From a bacterium (GTDB lineage: Bacteria; Patescibacteriota; Saccharimonadia; Saccharimonadales; Saccharimonadaceae), in NCBI GenBank assembly GCA_030429935.1, contig JAUIGH010000004.1:1-35095 (forward strand): a DNA stretch of 35,095 bases. Direction: 5' to 3'. Position numbers and translations under genes: made by a program. Shown in pieces: positions 22,592-31,299 of this stretch (position 1 is its first letter; every line of letters begins with the position of its first letter). The notes under the pieces are model-generated. The model was given only the letters and a program-made list of their open reading frames with translations. It did no database searches and was not told where the DNA came from.

Positions 22592-23530
22592 TTATGAATC
22601 CTTTTTGTCGGTTAGTTGTAGAAATACGTCGTCGAGCGTCGGTTTTTGGATTGCCATAGAAGCGATGTTGATCTTGGCGCGAGATAGCTTGGACAATACC
22701 TGTCGCACGTCGGCGTTGGTATCGTTGATCTTGATCGTCACGGTTAGTGATTTGTCATCGTCGCCAGTTAGCGATGATACGAGGAGTTTTTTCGCCGCAT
22801 CATACGTCGCGATGTCGTCAAATGTCAGCTCGAGGCGATCATTACCGATCTTACTCTTGAGCTCTTTTGCGGTGCCTTCGGCGATAACTTTGCCGTGGTC
22901 GATCACCACGATCCGATCCGCCAGCTGATCGGCTTCTTCGAGATACTGCGTCGTGAGCAATATGGTCGTGCCCTGACTTTTGAGTTTTTCGATGATCTTC
23001 CACATCGCCAAACGACTGCGCGGATCCAGACCAGTCGTTGGTTCGTCGAGAAAAATCACCGGTGGCGTGGCAATCAAACTGACCGCGAGATCGAGTCGGC
23101 GACGCATACCACCCGAATATGTCTTGGCTGGCCGATCAGCGGCATCGACCAAGTCAAAATCGTGCAAGAGCTCGTCAGCTCGCTGACGGGCGCTGCGACT
23201 GGTCAACCGATACAGTAAGCCGACCATTTCTAAGTTTTCACGGCCAGTCAGTAGCTCGTCGACGGCGGCCGATTGTCCGGTCAGACCGATGACCGATCGC
23301 ACCTCGTCCGGCTGGGTTTTCACATCGTAGCCATCGATTGTCAGCGTGCCGCTGTCATAGCCCAGTAGCGTACTGAGTGCGCGAACTGTCGTGGTCTTGC
23401 CGGCGCCATTTGGACCGAGTAACGCCACCATGCTGCCGCGCTTGACGCGAAACGAGACGCCTTTTAGGACACTGGTTTTACCGTATGATTTCTTGAGATT
23501 TTTGATAACAATTGCATCAGATGTAGCCAT
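22592..23530 (-). CDS. ABC transporter ATP-binding protein (DrrA-like)
   Basis: A 312-aa ABC ATPase. Walker A GPNGAGKTT is at 39-47, the Q-loop in GLTGQSAAVDELLTG around 82-96, signature YSGGMRRR at 138-145, Walker B VIFLDEPTTGLDP at 158-170, and the H-loop region near LTTQYLEEADQLADR. The C-terminal extension of about 90 residues is typical of the DrrA subfamily. It forms an operon with the permease. The gap to grpE holds a perfect palindrome that may be an operator. Its place inside the heat-shock block is positional only; no CIRCE precedes it. Confidence 0.93.
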   Translation of the reverse strand: MATSDAIVIKNLKKSYGKTSVLKGVSFRVKRGSMVALLGPNGAGKTTTVRALSTLLGYDSGTLTIDGYDVKTQPDEVRSVIGLTGQSAAVDELLTGRENLEMVGLLYRLTSRSARQRADELLHDFDLVDAADRPAKTYSGGMRRRLDLAVSLIATPPVIFLDEPTTGLDPRSRLAMWKIIEKLKSQGTTILLTTQYLEEADQLADRIVVIDHGKVIAEGTAKELKSKIGNDRLELTFDDIATYDAAKKLLVSSLTGDDDKSLTVTIKINDTNADVRQVLSKLSRAKINIASMAIQKPTLDDVFLQLTDKKDS

Positions 23531-23542
23531 CGGGCGGTTCCT

Positions 23543-23556
23543 CGTACAAATGTACG
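23543..23556. promoter_or_regulatory. Palindrome before the exporter operon, possible operator
   Basis: CGTACA-AA-TGTACG is a perfect 6+6 inverted repeat 13 bases before the ATPase start codon. GTAC-type palindromes are common binding sites of TetR- or PadR-like repressors. No regulator gene is adjacent, so this is a guess. Confidence 0.4.
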
Positions 23557-23566
23557 CTCAGTTGAT

Positions 23567-24034
23567 TTATTGCTTGGTGACACGGACCATGGCGTGACGA
23601 ATCACGCGGTCGTGGAGTTTGTAGCCAGCTTGCAGCTCTTCGGCGATGACTTCGTGTTCTCCCTCGGAATCTTCATCGAATTGCACGGCTTGGTGCAACT
23701 CGGGGTCAAACGCCACACCGGCCGTCGCATCGATACGCTCGACGCCCAAATCAGCCAGCACACCGTCCAGTTGTTTGATCAATCCGCTTATACCACGCAC
23801 CCACTGGTGTTCAGCGATGTCTTCGGGGATGTGAGCTATAGCGCGCTCGACGTTGTCGATCACCGGCAGCATCTGCATGGTTGCTTTTTCGGCGCCGACC
23901 GCCCGAGCATGGTCACGATCACGTTCAGATTGTTTGCGGTAGTTTTCGAAATCCGCGCGTAGTCGCTGAATATCGATAGTCAATTCAGCGATTTGCTGGT
24001 CTTTGGCGTCAGGTTTGTCGGTCTTTTTTGGCAT
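23567..24034 (-). CDS. grpE: Nucleotide exchange factor GrpE
   Basis: A 155-aa GrpE. Residues 10-50 form the long coiled-coil dimer helix (AELTIDIQRLRADFENYRKQ), followed by the four-helix region (MLPVIDNVERAIAHI) and the C-terminal beta wing with VAFDPELHQAV and the EELQAGYKLHDRVIRHAMVRV signature. It releases ADP from DnaK. The acidic N-terminal tail found in many GrpEs is short here. It starts 2 bases after the hrcA stop and shares its CIRCE-controlled promoter; the Shine-Dalgarno GAGGAG lies inside the hrcA end. Confidence 0.96.
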   Translation of the reverse strand: MPKKTDKPDAKDQQIAELTIDIQRLRADFENYRKQSERDRDHARAVGAEKATMQMLPVIDNVERAIAHIPEDIAEHQWVRGISGLIKQLDGVLADLGVERIDATAGVAFDPELHQAVQFDEDSEGEHEVIAEELQAGYKLHDRVIRHAMVRVTKQ

Positions 24035-24036
24035 CG

Positions 24037-24744
24037 TTATAACATCTCCTCTAGTTTAGTTCCGGCATGGCTGACCAGGCGCATGGTGCGGGCGTAATCC
24101 TGGCGCGTCGGGCCGAGCACGCCGATATAGCTCTGGTCACTGAATGGTGAGCGGAATTTGCTAATAATTAGTGTTGAGCCGCTAGTTTTGCCGACCGGGT
24201 TTTCGGCACCGATGTATACATTCAGCGGTTCGTTTGGTGCGGCTTCGCGTAGCCACGGCTCGAGGTTATCGAGCAATCGCGCGACTTGTTGCGCGTGATC
24301 GCCGATCAAAAACTCCGGCTGCGAAAACAAATTGCCTATACCGTTGAGATACAGTTCGTCGCCGATCGTCGCTAGCCCCAAGTTGTGCGTCAATTCGACG
24401 AGGCTATCGACGGCGCCGCGGATGGCGCGATCCGCCCGGCTGGTGTGCGACGACACGCGTGCGTCGATAGCGCGGGCGCCACGCGTCAGCTTTGGCGTGT
24501 CGGCCATCTCGGCGGCGGTCAGTGTGTTGACGTACATGCGGTAACCTTTGTCGGTGGGGATACGACCGGCGCTGGTGTGCGGCGCTTTGATCAGGCCGGC
24601 TTCTTCCAGTTTGGCCATCTCGCTCCGAATCGTCGCGCTCGACACGCCGAATAGCTTGGCCAACGTCACGCTGCCGACCGGCGACGCGATCTCGGCATAC
24701 TGCTCGATGATGGCAGCCAATATCTGGGCTTGTCGTTCTGTCAT
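24037..24744 (-). CDS. hrcA: Heat-inducible transcription repressor HrcA, compact form
   Basis: A 235-aa repressor that binds CIRCE. The N-terminal winged helix spans about 1-75 (MTERQAQILAAIIEQYAE, SATIRSEMAKLEEAGLI, TSAGRIPTDKGYRMYV). The C-terminal GAF-like region has the family signature IGVLGPTRQDYARTMRLV near the end. The protein is about 100 residues shorter than typical HrcA (near 340); the part that seems reduced is the inserted dimerising domain in the middle. ATG 24744 is chosen because the -10 at 24755-24760 lies between it and the more upstream ATG at 24774. HrcA should repress its own operon, dnaK and dnaJ. Confidence 0.93.
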   Translation of the reverse strand: MTERQAQILAAIIEQYAEIASPVGSVTLAKLFGVSSATIRSEMAKLEEAGLIKAPHTSAGRIPTDKGYRMYVNTLTAAEMADTPKLTRGARAIDARVSSHTSRADRAIRGAVDSLVELTHNLGLATIGDELYLNGIGNLFSQPEFLIGDHAQQVARLLDNLEPWLREAAPNEPLNVYIGAENPVGKTSGSTLIISKFRSPFSDQSYIGVLGPTRQDYARTMRLVSHAGTKLEEML

Positions 24745-24754
24745 ATTACTCGAC

Positions 24755-24784
24755 AGTATAGCGTAATTTGGCACTCTGCGTCAA
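24755..24784 (-). promoter_or_regulatory. Promoter of hrcA-grpE
   Basis: TTGACG (24784-24779), 18-bp spacer, TATACT (24760-24755), then 10 nt to the ATG. It overlaps CIRCE, implying autoregulation. Confidence 0.7.
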
Positions 24785-24794
24785 TGAGTGCTAA
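24768..24794. promoter_or_regulatory. CIRCE operator at hrcA
   Basis: TTGGCACTC, nine bases, GAGTGCTAA: one mismatched position between arms (G-G-C against G-C-T), otherwise matching the consensus; the right arm is the exact consensus. The stop codon of the upstream kinase gene lies inside it. Confidence 0.92.
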
Positions 24795-25357
24795 GAGTGT
24801 TGCCACTGCCTGTACTGCTCGAGAATATGTTCGACGACTTGATCGAGATTGTACTGCGAAGTATCTATCACTAAATCGTAATTATCAGCAACAGCGGGGT
24901 CAATATCATATAGCTTTTTGTAACGCTTATTCTCGCTGGCCAGACGAGCATCGAGCTGCTTGGCATATTCGTCCACAGACTCAGGCACCTCTTCGTTCGC
25001 ATCGCGTCGTTCGTGCATCTGATCGATTATCCGCTGTGCGGCAATGGTCGTCGGCAAATCCAAATATACTTTGAATGATTTCGACATCCAATGCCATGCC
25101 GTACGTGAATCAATTACCTTTCGATTGTCGTGTTCGCCTATTTCACGTAATCTTTGATCAACCAAATGATCGATCGTGGCGTCTTTTTCAGCTGCAACGT
25201 TAGCGTCTAGCACATTTTGTGACTGCTCGGCTGCGATAGTTCGAAACAAGTCTCCTGACGAAAAGTGGTCGTACCCTAGTTTCTTAGCTAATAGCTTGGC
25301 AGTTGATGACTTTCCGCTACCTAACTTGCCTGCAATGGTTATGATGTCTTTTTTCAT
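24791..25357 (-). CDS. Cytidylate kinase-like P-loop kinase
   Basis: A 188-aa P-loop NTPase. It starts with ITIAGKLGSGKSSTAKLLA (P-loop GKLGSGKSS at 10-18), then the YDHFSSGDLFR segment that resembles the NMP-binding YxSxGxxFR of the Cmk2/archaeal-type cytidylate kinases, IDSRTAWHW, YLDLP, and a C-terminal YDLVIDTS. It would phosphorylate CMP or a related nucleotide; a broader AAA_33/shikimate-kinase-like role is possible. It is shorter than classical Cmk. The ATG is 7 nt after the lepA-C stop, so it is the last gene of the ftsH-murJ-lepA run. A sampled stretch (24841-24900) has 25 G+C of 60, lower than its neighbours. Confidence 0.82.
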   Translation of the reverse strand: MKKDIITIAGKLGSGKSSTAKLLAKKLGYDHFSSGDLFRTIAAEQSQNVLDANVAAEKDATIDHLVDQRLREIGEHDNRKVIDSRTAWHWMSKSFKVYLDLPTTIAAQRIIDQMHERRDANEEVPESVDEYAKQLDARLASENKRYKKLYDIDPAVADNYDLVIDTSQYNLDQVVEHILEQYRQWQHS

Positions 25358-25364
25358 ATACTTC

Positions 25365-26315
25365 CTAATCTCTTTTTAGCATGACTGTAAATGCTTCTGA
25401 CGGTATGTCTACTTTACCAAATCGCTTCATGCGTTGCTTGCCTTTTTTTTGCTTGGCGAGGACTTTTTTCTTGCGCGAGACGTCGCCGCCGTAGAGACCT
25501 TTGGTGACGTCTTTGCGATAGGCCGAGATGTCTTCGCGGGCGATGAACTTACCGCCGATGCCAGCCTGCAAGGCGACTTGGAAGCTCTGGCGCGGGATGA
25601 CATCTTTGAGTTTGCCGACGATCTCACGGCCGAGCGATTGCGATTCGCTGCGGTGCGCCATGACGCTGAGTGCGTCGACCATCTCGCCGGCGACGTAAAA
25701 GTCCACGCGCACCAAGTCTTCTTCGTGATAGCCAGCTAGTTCGTAGTTGAAGCTGCCGTAGCCGCTGGTCACGCTCTTGAGCTGGTCGTAAAAGTCCGTC
25801 AAGAGGTTTGCGAGCGGCGCTTCAAAACTAATCAACGCGCGCTCGTCGATGTAGCTGAGATTTTTTTGCCGACCGCGTTTACTGACAACCAATTGGATGA
25901 CCGCGCCAACATACTCGCTCGGTACGATGATCTCGCCGTTGATCCATGGCTCACGGATTGCTGCGATATTCGTCCGGTCCGGTAATTCGCTGGCCGATTT
26001 GATATCGAGTTCGCTGCCGTCGTTCATCGTCACTTGATAGTCGGTCGATGGATTCGTAACGACGAGATCCAGATTGTATTCGCGCTCCAATCGCTCGCGG
26101 ATAATATCCATATGTAGCAAACCGAGAAAACCGATGCGTACACCAAAGCCGAGCACCGGCGAGTTTTCTGGCTCGAATTGCAGCGCACTGTCACTCAAGC
26201 TAAGCTTTTCGATGGCATCTTTGAGATCATTGTAGTCTTCGTTCGACACCGGAAAAAACCCCGCATAGACGAACGGTTTAATTTCTTTGTATCCGGGTAG
26301 TGGTTGAACGCTCAC
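25365..26315 (-). CDS. lepA: LepA (EF4) C-terminal half: domain III, V-like and CTD
   Basis: A 316-aa protein starting at GTG 26315, which overlaps the TGA of the preceding peptidase gene (GTGA). A Shine-Dalgarno GAGGTG lies 8 nt upstream. After five residues the sequence enters the conserved LPGYKEIKPFVYAGFFPV of LepA and runs through FLGLLHMDIIRERLEREY, the EF-G-domain-V-like part, and the LepA-specific C-terminal domain with KKKVLAKQKKGKQRMK and the closing IPSEAFTVMLKRD. Nothing of the C-terminal half is missing. It has no GTPase domain and can only work together with the N-terminal half encoded at 26875-27720. Confidence 0.95.
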   Translation of the reverse strand: MSVQPLPGYKEIKPFVYAGFFPVSNEDYNDLKDAIEKLSLSDSALQFEPENSPVLGFGVRIGFLGLLHMDIIRERLEREYNLDLVVTNPSTDYQVTMNDGSELDIKSASELPDRTNIAAIREPWINGEIIVPSEYVGAVIQLVVSKRGRQKNLSYIDERALISFEAPLANLLTDFYDQLKSVTSGYGSFNYELAGYHEEDLVRVDFYVAGEMVDALSVMAHRSESQSLGREIVGKLKDVIPRQSFQVALQAGIGGKFIAREDISAYRKDVTKGLYGGDVSRKKKVLAKQKKGKQRMKRFGKVDIPSEAFTVMLKRD

Positions 26316-26875
26316 GTTTCAATCACCTCAAACTCACCTTCGCGAATTCGTACTGTCGGGACATTCGGAAACATATTCGCAAGCTCGTCAGTTCGCTTAA
26401 CACTCCGCGACTCTTTATGGTCGTCAGCATCATAGTGGACCGCCAAGTTTATGGGTAAAACTGCCAACCCTTGTTTAATGCTTTCGTGGCCCAGAAAATG
26501 CTCCGAGAGATAGTTCGCACCAGCAGACGATCCAATGTGGACTTTGTCTTTGAGCAACGACATATAGTCATCGAGTGGTTGAATATTTCTTAATAACACC
26601 GCAGTGGTCCCGCCATGAACATAAACGACATTTGCCCACGCCATGACTTCCTGATAATTATCGAGTGTCACAAGCTTACGTTCAACCGTTGGAAAATGTT
26701 CAGCAAACCACGGTTGGTAATCATCAAAACGCTGCTGCATACTTTCCAAACCACTGGCAAAATACACATCAGCAAGTTTGATAGAATCAAGCCTTGAATA
26801 CAGCTCTTCGTGTAGTTTTCTCGCAAAATCAGGCATTTTGCGATCAGCACCACCGCATAGAATATATGTTCCCAC
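26312..26875 (-). CDS. Peptidase E-like (S51 family) protein inserted inside lepA
   Basis: A 187-aa protein of the S51 peptidase / cyanophycinase-like fold: VYVHGGTTAVLL at about 85-96, nucleophile elbow GSSAGAN at 115-121 (Ser117) and the His-containing GLAVLPINLAVHYDADD (His147). Relatives are dipeptidases that cut after Asp; activity here is not proven, but the Ser and His are present. It starts at GTG 26875, sharing a base with the TAG of lepA-N (TAGTG), after AAGGAG with 8-nt spacing, and ends in GTGA with the start of lepA-C. It is more AT-rich than lepA (22 G+C of 60 at 26761-26820 against 36 of 60 at 27181-27240), so it looks acquired. Confidence 0.9.
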   Translation of the reverse strand: MGTYILCGGADRKMPDFARKLHEELYSRLDSIKLADVYFASGLESMQQRFDDYQPWFAEHFPTVERKLVTLDNYQEVMAWANVVYVHGGTTAVLLRNIQPLDDYMSLLKDKVHIGSSAGANYLSEHFLGHESIKQGLAVLPINLAVHYDADDHKESRSVKRTDELANMFPNVPTVRIREGEFEVIET

Positions 26876-27720
26876 TATAACTGCTCCTTCGTCACATGTT
26901 TTTTCAACGTCACCGTATCGCCTACTTTCGCATCACGAGTCGTTTTGAGGTTAGTAACGATGTAGCCGATTTCGCCGGTCGCGAGACTCGGGTCGGCGGT
27001 CATCGTTGGACTCAGGTGACCGACTTCCAGCGCCAGCCCATTCGCGCCCGTGGCCATCATGTGAATCTGCGCGCCTTTTACGATCTCACCATCGACCACG
27101 CGCACGTACAGGATGACGCCGCGATAATCGTCGTAGTAACTATCGAATATCAACGCCCGTGTCGGGTCGTCTGTCTGACCAGTCGGTGCTGGTACGCGCT
27201 CGACGATGGCGTCCAGTACTTGCTCGACGTTTTCGCCTGTCTTGGCACTGATCTTGATAATGTCGGATTCATCGCAGTCCAACAAACTGATAACTTCCAG
27301 TGACACCCGCTCGACATCCGCCGCTGGCAAATCGACTTTGTTGAGCACCGGGATGATCGTCAGGTCTTGCTCCATGGCCAGATAGACATTTGCCAGTGTC
27401 TGCGCCTGGATACCCTGGCTGGCATCGACGACCAACACAGCGCCCTCGCAGGCTTGCAGACTGCGCGAGACTTCGTAACTAAAATCAACATGTCCGGGTG
27501 TATCGATCAGGTTCAAATCAATTCCCTGGTACTGCATACGGACCGGCGCGAGCTTGATGGTGATGCCTTTTTCTTGCTCGAGCTCCATGCTATCAAGTAA
27601 TTGACCGCGCTTCATATCGCGCTTTTCGACCGTGCCGGTCATCTCCATCATGCGATCGGCCAGTGTCGATTTGCCATGATCGATGTGGGCGATGATACAA
27701 AAATTGCGAATCTGCTGCAT
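26875..27720 (-). CDS. lepA: LepA (EF4) N-terminal half: GTPase domain and domain II
   Basis: A 281-aa protein with the full translation-factor GTPase: AHIDHGKST (G1, 11-19), the G2 EQEKGITIK region, [19 protein letters not shown] (G3), [13 protein letters not shown] (G4) and ISAKTGENV (G5). The beta-barrel domain II follows to GDTVTLKK and the protein stops seven residues later, exactly where family members continue into LPG. LepA acts on the ribosome, in back-translocation or initiation and biogenesis; the field is undecided. Start ATG 27720 is one base after the murJ stop. The codons for Lys-Glu near the end supply the AAGGAG Shine-Dalgarno of the inserted gene. Confidence 0.95.
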   Translation of the reverse strand: MQQIRNFCIIAHIDHGKSTLADRMMEMTGTVEKRDMKRGQLLDSMELEQEKGITIKLAPVRMQYQGIDLNLIDTPGHVDFSYEVSRSLQACEGAVLVVDASQGIQAQTLANVYLAMEQDLTIIPVLNKVDLPAADVERVSLEVISLLDCDESDIIKISAKTGENVEQVLDAIVERVPAPTGQTDDPTRALIFDSYYDDYRGVILYVRVVDGEIVKGAQIHMMATGANGLALEVGHLSPTMTADPSLATGEIGYIVTNLKTTRDAKVGDTVTLKKHVTKEQL

Positions 27721-27721
27721 A

Positions 27722-29344
27722 CTAACGCCGCCTCGCAAAGATCACTGTACTGATCCGCGCCATGACTTGTTTGGCTTCGACCAGCCCCATCTGCGCCGAA
27801 ATCAACACGTATACGATGCCGCTGACAGCCACGATGGCCGCAAACTTTGGTATGGTCGAACTGAGGCTGAGGTCGTCGCGCTCAAACTGCAGTAGCTGTA
27901 CTGTCGTATAGGTCGCTAATGCCATAAATCCAGCCGCGCTGGCCATCCGCCCGATCGCACTGATAAATGGCATGTCGATCAAACCACCAGGCAGTCGCCG
28001 CTGGATGATAGCCAACAATACGATAACTTCGACGACAGCGACGATCGACTGAGCGTAGGCCAGTCCGTAAGCTCCCATGTTGAGGCTCATCGTGAACCAG
28101 ATCGCTAGCGCGACATTGAGGCTGATGGCAAAAATCGAAACATACAACGGCGTCTTTGTATCCTGCTGGGCATAAAAACTGCGCGAAGCGATGTGATAAA
28201 TCGTCCGGAACAGCATTGCTATCACCAATGCACCCAAGATACCAGCGATCAATGGATCACCACCCTTTTTGATAAAGCTGACCACGTACCCGCGGGCGAG
28301 GAAGGTAATCACGGCGATTGGCAGTGCAATCCAGACGATCACCCGGATGGCTTGCTGCAACTCTTTGCGAAATAAGTCTTTGCGGTCTTCGTTGAGACGC
28401 TCGGTCAGGCTCGGGAACACAGCTGTCGAAATCGCCACACCGACCAAGTTGACCGGCATCATGTGCAGCACCGACGCCTGGTCATACGCACGCACCGTAC
28501 CGCTGGCCATGCGTGACGCTAGGTTGGTCTCGACGAAACCGACCATGTAGTCCATGCCCTGATCGAACGACCTCGCCGGCAGTAGCCGCAATACATCGCG
28601 AAATCCGCGGTTACGCCAAAAGACTTTGAACTGATAATCAAACCCGAGCCCGATGAGGCCGATCGAGCTGACTACCAACTGCAAAGCCGCCCCGAGCACC
28701 ACGCCGAGTGCTACGCCCATGATGCCGCCGGCGAAGACTTCTTGGCCAAAGATCGAAATGCCATCCGTGAAATACAATGCGCCAATAATAATACCGATGT
28801 TGTACATAGCCGGCGCCAGCGCATAAAACGTATAGCGCCCGACCGCCTGCTGCATACTGGCGATGACGGTCGCGATCGCAAATAGAAATGGATTGACGGC
28901 GATGACGCGCATCAAACTAGTCGCCAGCTGCAAGCCTTCTTCATCAAATCCCGGGCTGATCAGGTAGACGATTTGCTCGGCAAAAACCATGATCAATATC
29001 GTCGCCACAAACGTCACCAGGGCCATAAAGTTGATCATGCTGGTGCTCAGTTGCCAGGCGGATTCTTTGTTGCCGGTCGACAGGCGTTTGGTGAACACCG
29101 GGATAAATGTCACGCTGAGCGCTCCGGACACCAGGATAAAGAACATAAAATCCGGCACCTTAAACGCCGCCGTATAAGCGTCGATCGCTACCGGATAGGT
29201 ATCGAGATAGAGCGAGTTCAGCAAACGATCTCGGTACAGCCCCAGCAAGCTGCCGACCAGCAGCGAGCCAGACAAGAGCCAAGCGGCTGAGGATACACTC
29301 AGCCGCTGATTAGCCCGGGAGACGACTCGCGATACACGTCCCAT
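27722..29344 (-). CDS. murJ: Lipid II flippase MurJ (MviN)
   Basis: A 540-aa polytopic protein of the MOP superfamily with about 14 transmembrane helices. Typical segments are GLYRDRLL near the start, [29 protein letters not shown] in the first helices (quoted in parts: [20 protein letters not shown]), [21 protein letters not shown], and [16 protein letters not shown]. It flips lipid II across the membrane for the PBP to polymerise. The length is normal. The ATG lies 9 nt after the ftsH stop and its TAG is one base before lepA-N, so all these genes are likely one transcript. Confidence 0.95.
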   Translation of the reverse strand: MGRVSRVVSRANQRLSVSSAAWLLSGSLLVGSLLGLYRDRLLNSLYLDTYPVAIDAYTAAFKVPDFMFFILVSGALSVTFIPVFTKRLSTGNKESAWQLSTSMINFMALVTFVATILIMVFAEQIVYLISPGFDEEGLQLATSLMRVIAVNPFLFAIATVIASMQQAVGRYTFYALAPAMYNIGIIIGALYFTDGISIFGQEVFAGGIMGVALGVVLGAALQLVVSSIGLIGLGFDYQFKVFWRNRGFRDVLRLLPARSFDQGMDYMVGFVETNLASRMASGTVRAYDQASVLHMMPVNLVGVAISTAVFPSLTERLNEDRKDLFRKELQQAIRVIVWIALPIAVITFLARGYVVSFIKKGGDPLIAGILGALVIAMLFRTIYHIASRSFYAQQDTKTPLYVSIFAISLNVALAIWFTMSLNMGAYGLAYAQSIVAVVEVIVLLAIIQRRLPGGLIDMPFISAIGRMASAAGFMALATYTTVQLLQFERDDLSLSSTIPKFAAIVAVSGIVYVLISAQMGLVEAKQVMARISTVIFARRR

Positions 29345-29353
29345 GCATGCTAC

Positions 29354-31225
29354 CTACGCTGCGTGCAGCATAGCCTCCTTTGGTAGTACGGCGTCTTTGA
29401 GCACCAGGGCGGCTTGTTCTTCGTCCAGAGTTTCTTTTTCGAGCAACTCGTCGACCAGTTTGTCGAGTACCTCACGGTTGGTTTTGTCGGTAATCACCAG
29501 CTCGGCGCGCTTACTAGCTTCGCGCATCAGCTCGGCGACTTCATCGTCGATCAATTTTGCGGTCTCGTCGCTGTACGGACGTTCGTGAGTGATTTTGTCG
29601 AACACCATGCCGCCGTTGTCTTCGTGGAAGACTTGGTCGCGGAGCTTCTTGCCCATGCCTTGTTCGATCACCATATCCCGAGCGATTTCGGTGGCTTTTC
29701 GCAGATCGCTACCCGCACCCGTCGTTATGCCGTCGTCGCCGTACAGGACTTTTTCGGCGATCCGGCCACCAAGTGCGCGGGCCAAGATGTCTTTGAATTC
29801 GTACACGTTCGTGTAGCTCTTGTCTTCGGGCGGCAAGAACCACGTCACGCCACCGGTGCCACCGCGCGGAATGATAGTGACCTTGTGCACTGGATCGCTG
29901 TCTGGCAACACGTGACCGACCAACGCATGACCGGCTTCGTGGTAGGCGGTCATTTTCTTTTCGGCTTCGTTCATGACTTTGGCTTTACGCTCTGGCCCGA
30001 TGGCGACTTTTTCGAATGCTTCAGTCAAATCATGATTCGAGATCTCTTTGGCGTCACGACGCGCTGCGATGATGGCGGCTTCGTTTGCGATGTTGGCTAG
30101 ATCCGCACCGCTGCTACCGGCAGTTTTGGCTGCCAGTTTATCCAAGTCAACGCTACCATCGATTGGTTTTTTCTTGAAGTGAACCTTGAGAATCGCTTCA
30201 CGGTCTTTACGCTCTGGCAACGTGATATTGGTGCGGCGATCGAATCGTCCTGGTCGGAGCAGGGCAGGGTCGAGCACGTCAGCTCGGTTAGTCGCTGCCA
30301 GCACGATGACGTTGGTGTCGGTCTCAAAGCCGTCCATCTCGGTCAAGATTTGGTTGAGCGTCTGCTCGCGCTCGTCATGACCGCCGCCCATACCGCTACC
30401 GCGTTTGCGACCGACCGCATCGATCTCGTCGATAAAGATAATACACGGCGCATTCTTTTTGGCTTTGGTAAATAGGTCGCGCACCCGGCTGGCACCGACG
30501 CCGACGAACATCTCAACGAATTCAGAACCACTGATGCTAAAGAACGGCACATCAGCCTCGCCTGCTACCGCCCGAGCCAGCATAGTTTTACCAGTACCCG
30601 GATTACCGACCAGCAGGACGCCTTTTGGAATCTTGGCGCCGAGTTGTTTGTATTTTTTCGGGTGTTTCAGGAAATCAACCACTTCTTCGAGGTCTTGTTT
30701 GGCCGCATCATTACCGGCGATGTCTGCGAATTCGACTTTTTCTTTGTCGATGCCGTATAACTTGGCTTTCGATTTACCAAAGCCCATCGCTTGGTTGTTC
30801 TGCCCCTGCGCCTGACGCATCATGTACATGAAAAACGCCACGATCAAGATGACCGGAACGAAGATCAATGCCAATTGCCACAGCGTCTCGCCAGTCTGCG
30901 ACGGCGCGCTGGCGACGACTTCAGTGGCGCCTGGTTCCAGACCCTGCTCTTGCAGGTTACCTTCTTGCTTGTATGACTTTTGGCTCGGCTCGTCTTCACC
31001 ATCGCGGGTCACGAGGACCTCATTACCTTGGACCTCGAGCTTGGCAATCTGGCCATCATTTGCCTCACGGATGACATCGCTGATCGCCACATCGTCGAGC
31101 TGGGCTTCTTGGGAACTAAACGCCCAAAACAAGCCGATACCGACGGCGATTACGATCCAAAATAGCGCCATGCGCACGTTGTTATTCATCTTTTCACTAC
31201 CCTTTGGGGCCTTTTTCTTCGGCAT
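29354..31225 (-). CDS. ftsH: ATP-dependent zinc metalloprotease FtsH
   Basis: A 623-aa membrane protease. A basic N-terminus is followed by TM1 (about 18-36), a periplasmic-side domain (about 40-110) and TM2 (about 114-135). The AAA domain has Walker A GNPGTGKT at 207-214, Walker B IIFIDEID at 262-269, and the second region of homology LLRPGRFDR around 322-330. The zinc site is HEAGH at 429-433, with the third ligand Asp in the later GSDLRKATE region. It degrades unassembled membrane proteins and short-lived regulators. It heads the ftsH-murJ-lepA-kinase run. No CIRCE precedes it, unlike dnaK and dnaJ. Confidence 0.97.
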   Translation of the reverse strand: MPKKKAPKGSEKMNNNVRMALFWIVIAVGIGLFWAFSSQEAQLDDVAISDVIREANDGQIAKLEVQGNEVLVTRDGEDEPSQKSYKQEGNLQEQGLEPGATEVVASAPSQTGETLWQLALIFVPVILIVAFFMYMMRQAQGQNNQAMGFGKSKAKLYGIDKEKVEFADIAGNDAAKQDLEEVVDFLKHPKKYKQLGAKIPKGVLLVGNPGTGKTMLARAVAGEADVPFFSISGSEFVEMFVGVGASRVRDLFTKAKKNAPCIIFIDEIDAVGRKRGSGMGGGHDEREQTLNQILTEMDGFETDTNVIVLAATNRADVLDPALLRPGRFDRRTNITLPERKDREAILKVHFKKKPIDGSVDLDKLAAKTAGSSGADLANIANEAAIIAARRDAKEISNHDLTEAFEKVAIGPERKAKVMNEAEKKMTAYHEAGHALVGHVLPDSDPVHKVTIIPRGGTGGVTWFLPPEDKSYTNVYEFKDILARALGGRIAEKVLYGDDGITTGAGSDLRKATEIARDMVIEQGMGKKLRDQVFHEDNGGMVFDKITHERPYSDETAKLIDDEVAELMREASKRAELVITDKTNREVLDKLVDELLEKETLDEEQAALVLKDAVLPKEAMLHAA

Positions 31226-31251
31226 GCCTACAGTCTGTCCTTTCGATTACG

Positions 31252-31289
31252 ATTCTATACAGTCGCATTAATCAGTTAGATCTATTCTA
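31252..31289 (-). promoter_or_regulatory. Candidate -10 elements of ftsH
   Basis: Two TAGAAT hexamers on the minus strand (31257-31252 and 31289-31284) lie in the 74-bp gap before ftsH, the first preceded by TGTA. Either would give a true leader (roughly 20 or 52 nt), and an AAAGGA lies about 14 nt before the ATG. I cannot choose between them. Confidence 0.35.
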
Positions 31290-31299
31290 CCACCTCTGG

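Noticed and set aside
26312-26875. The lepA insert as an intein or self-splicing intron.
   Set aside because: The insert has its own start and stop, is not in one frame with both halves, and shows no intein motifs or intron structure; its fold is S51 peptidase-like.
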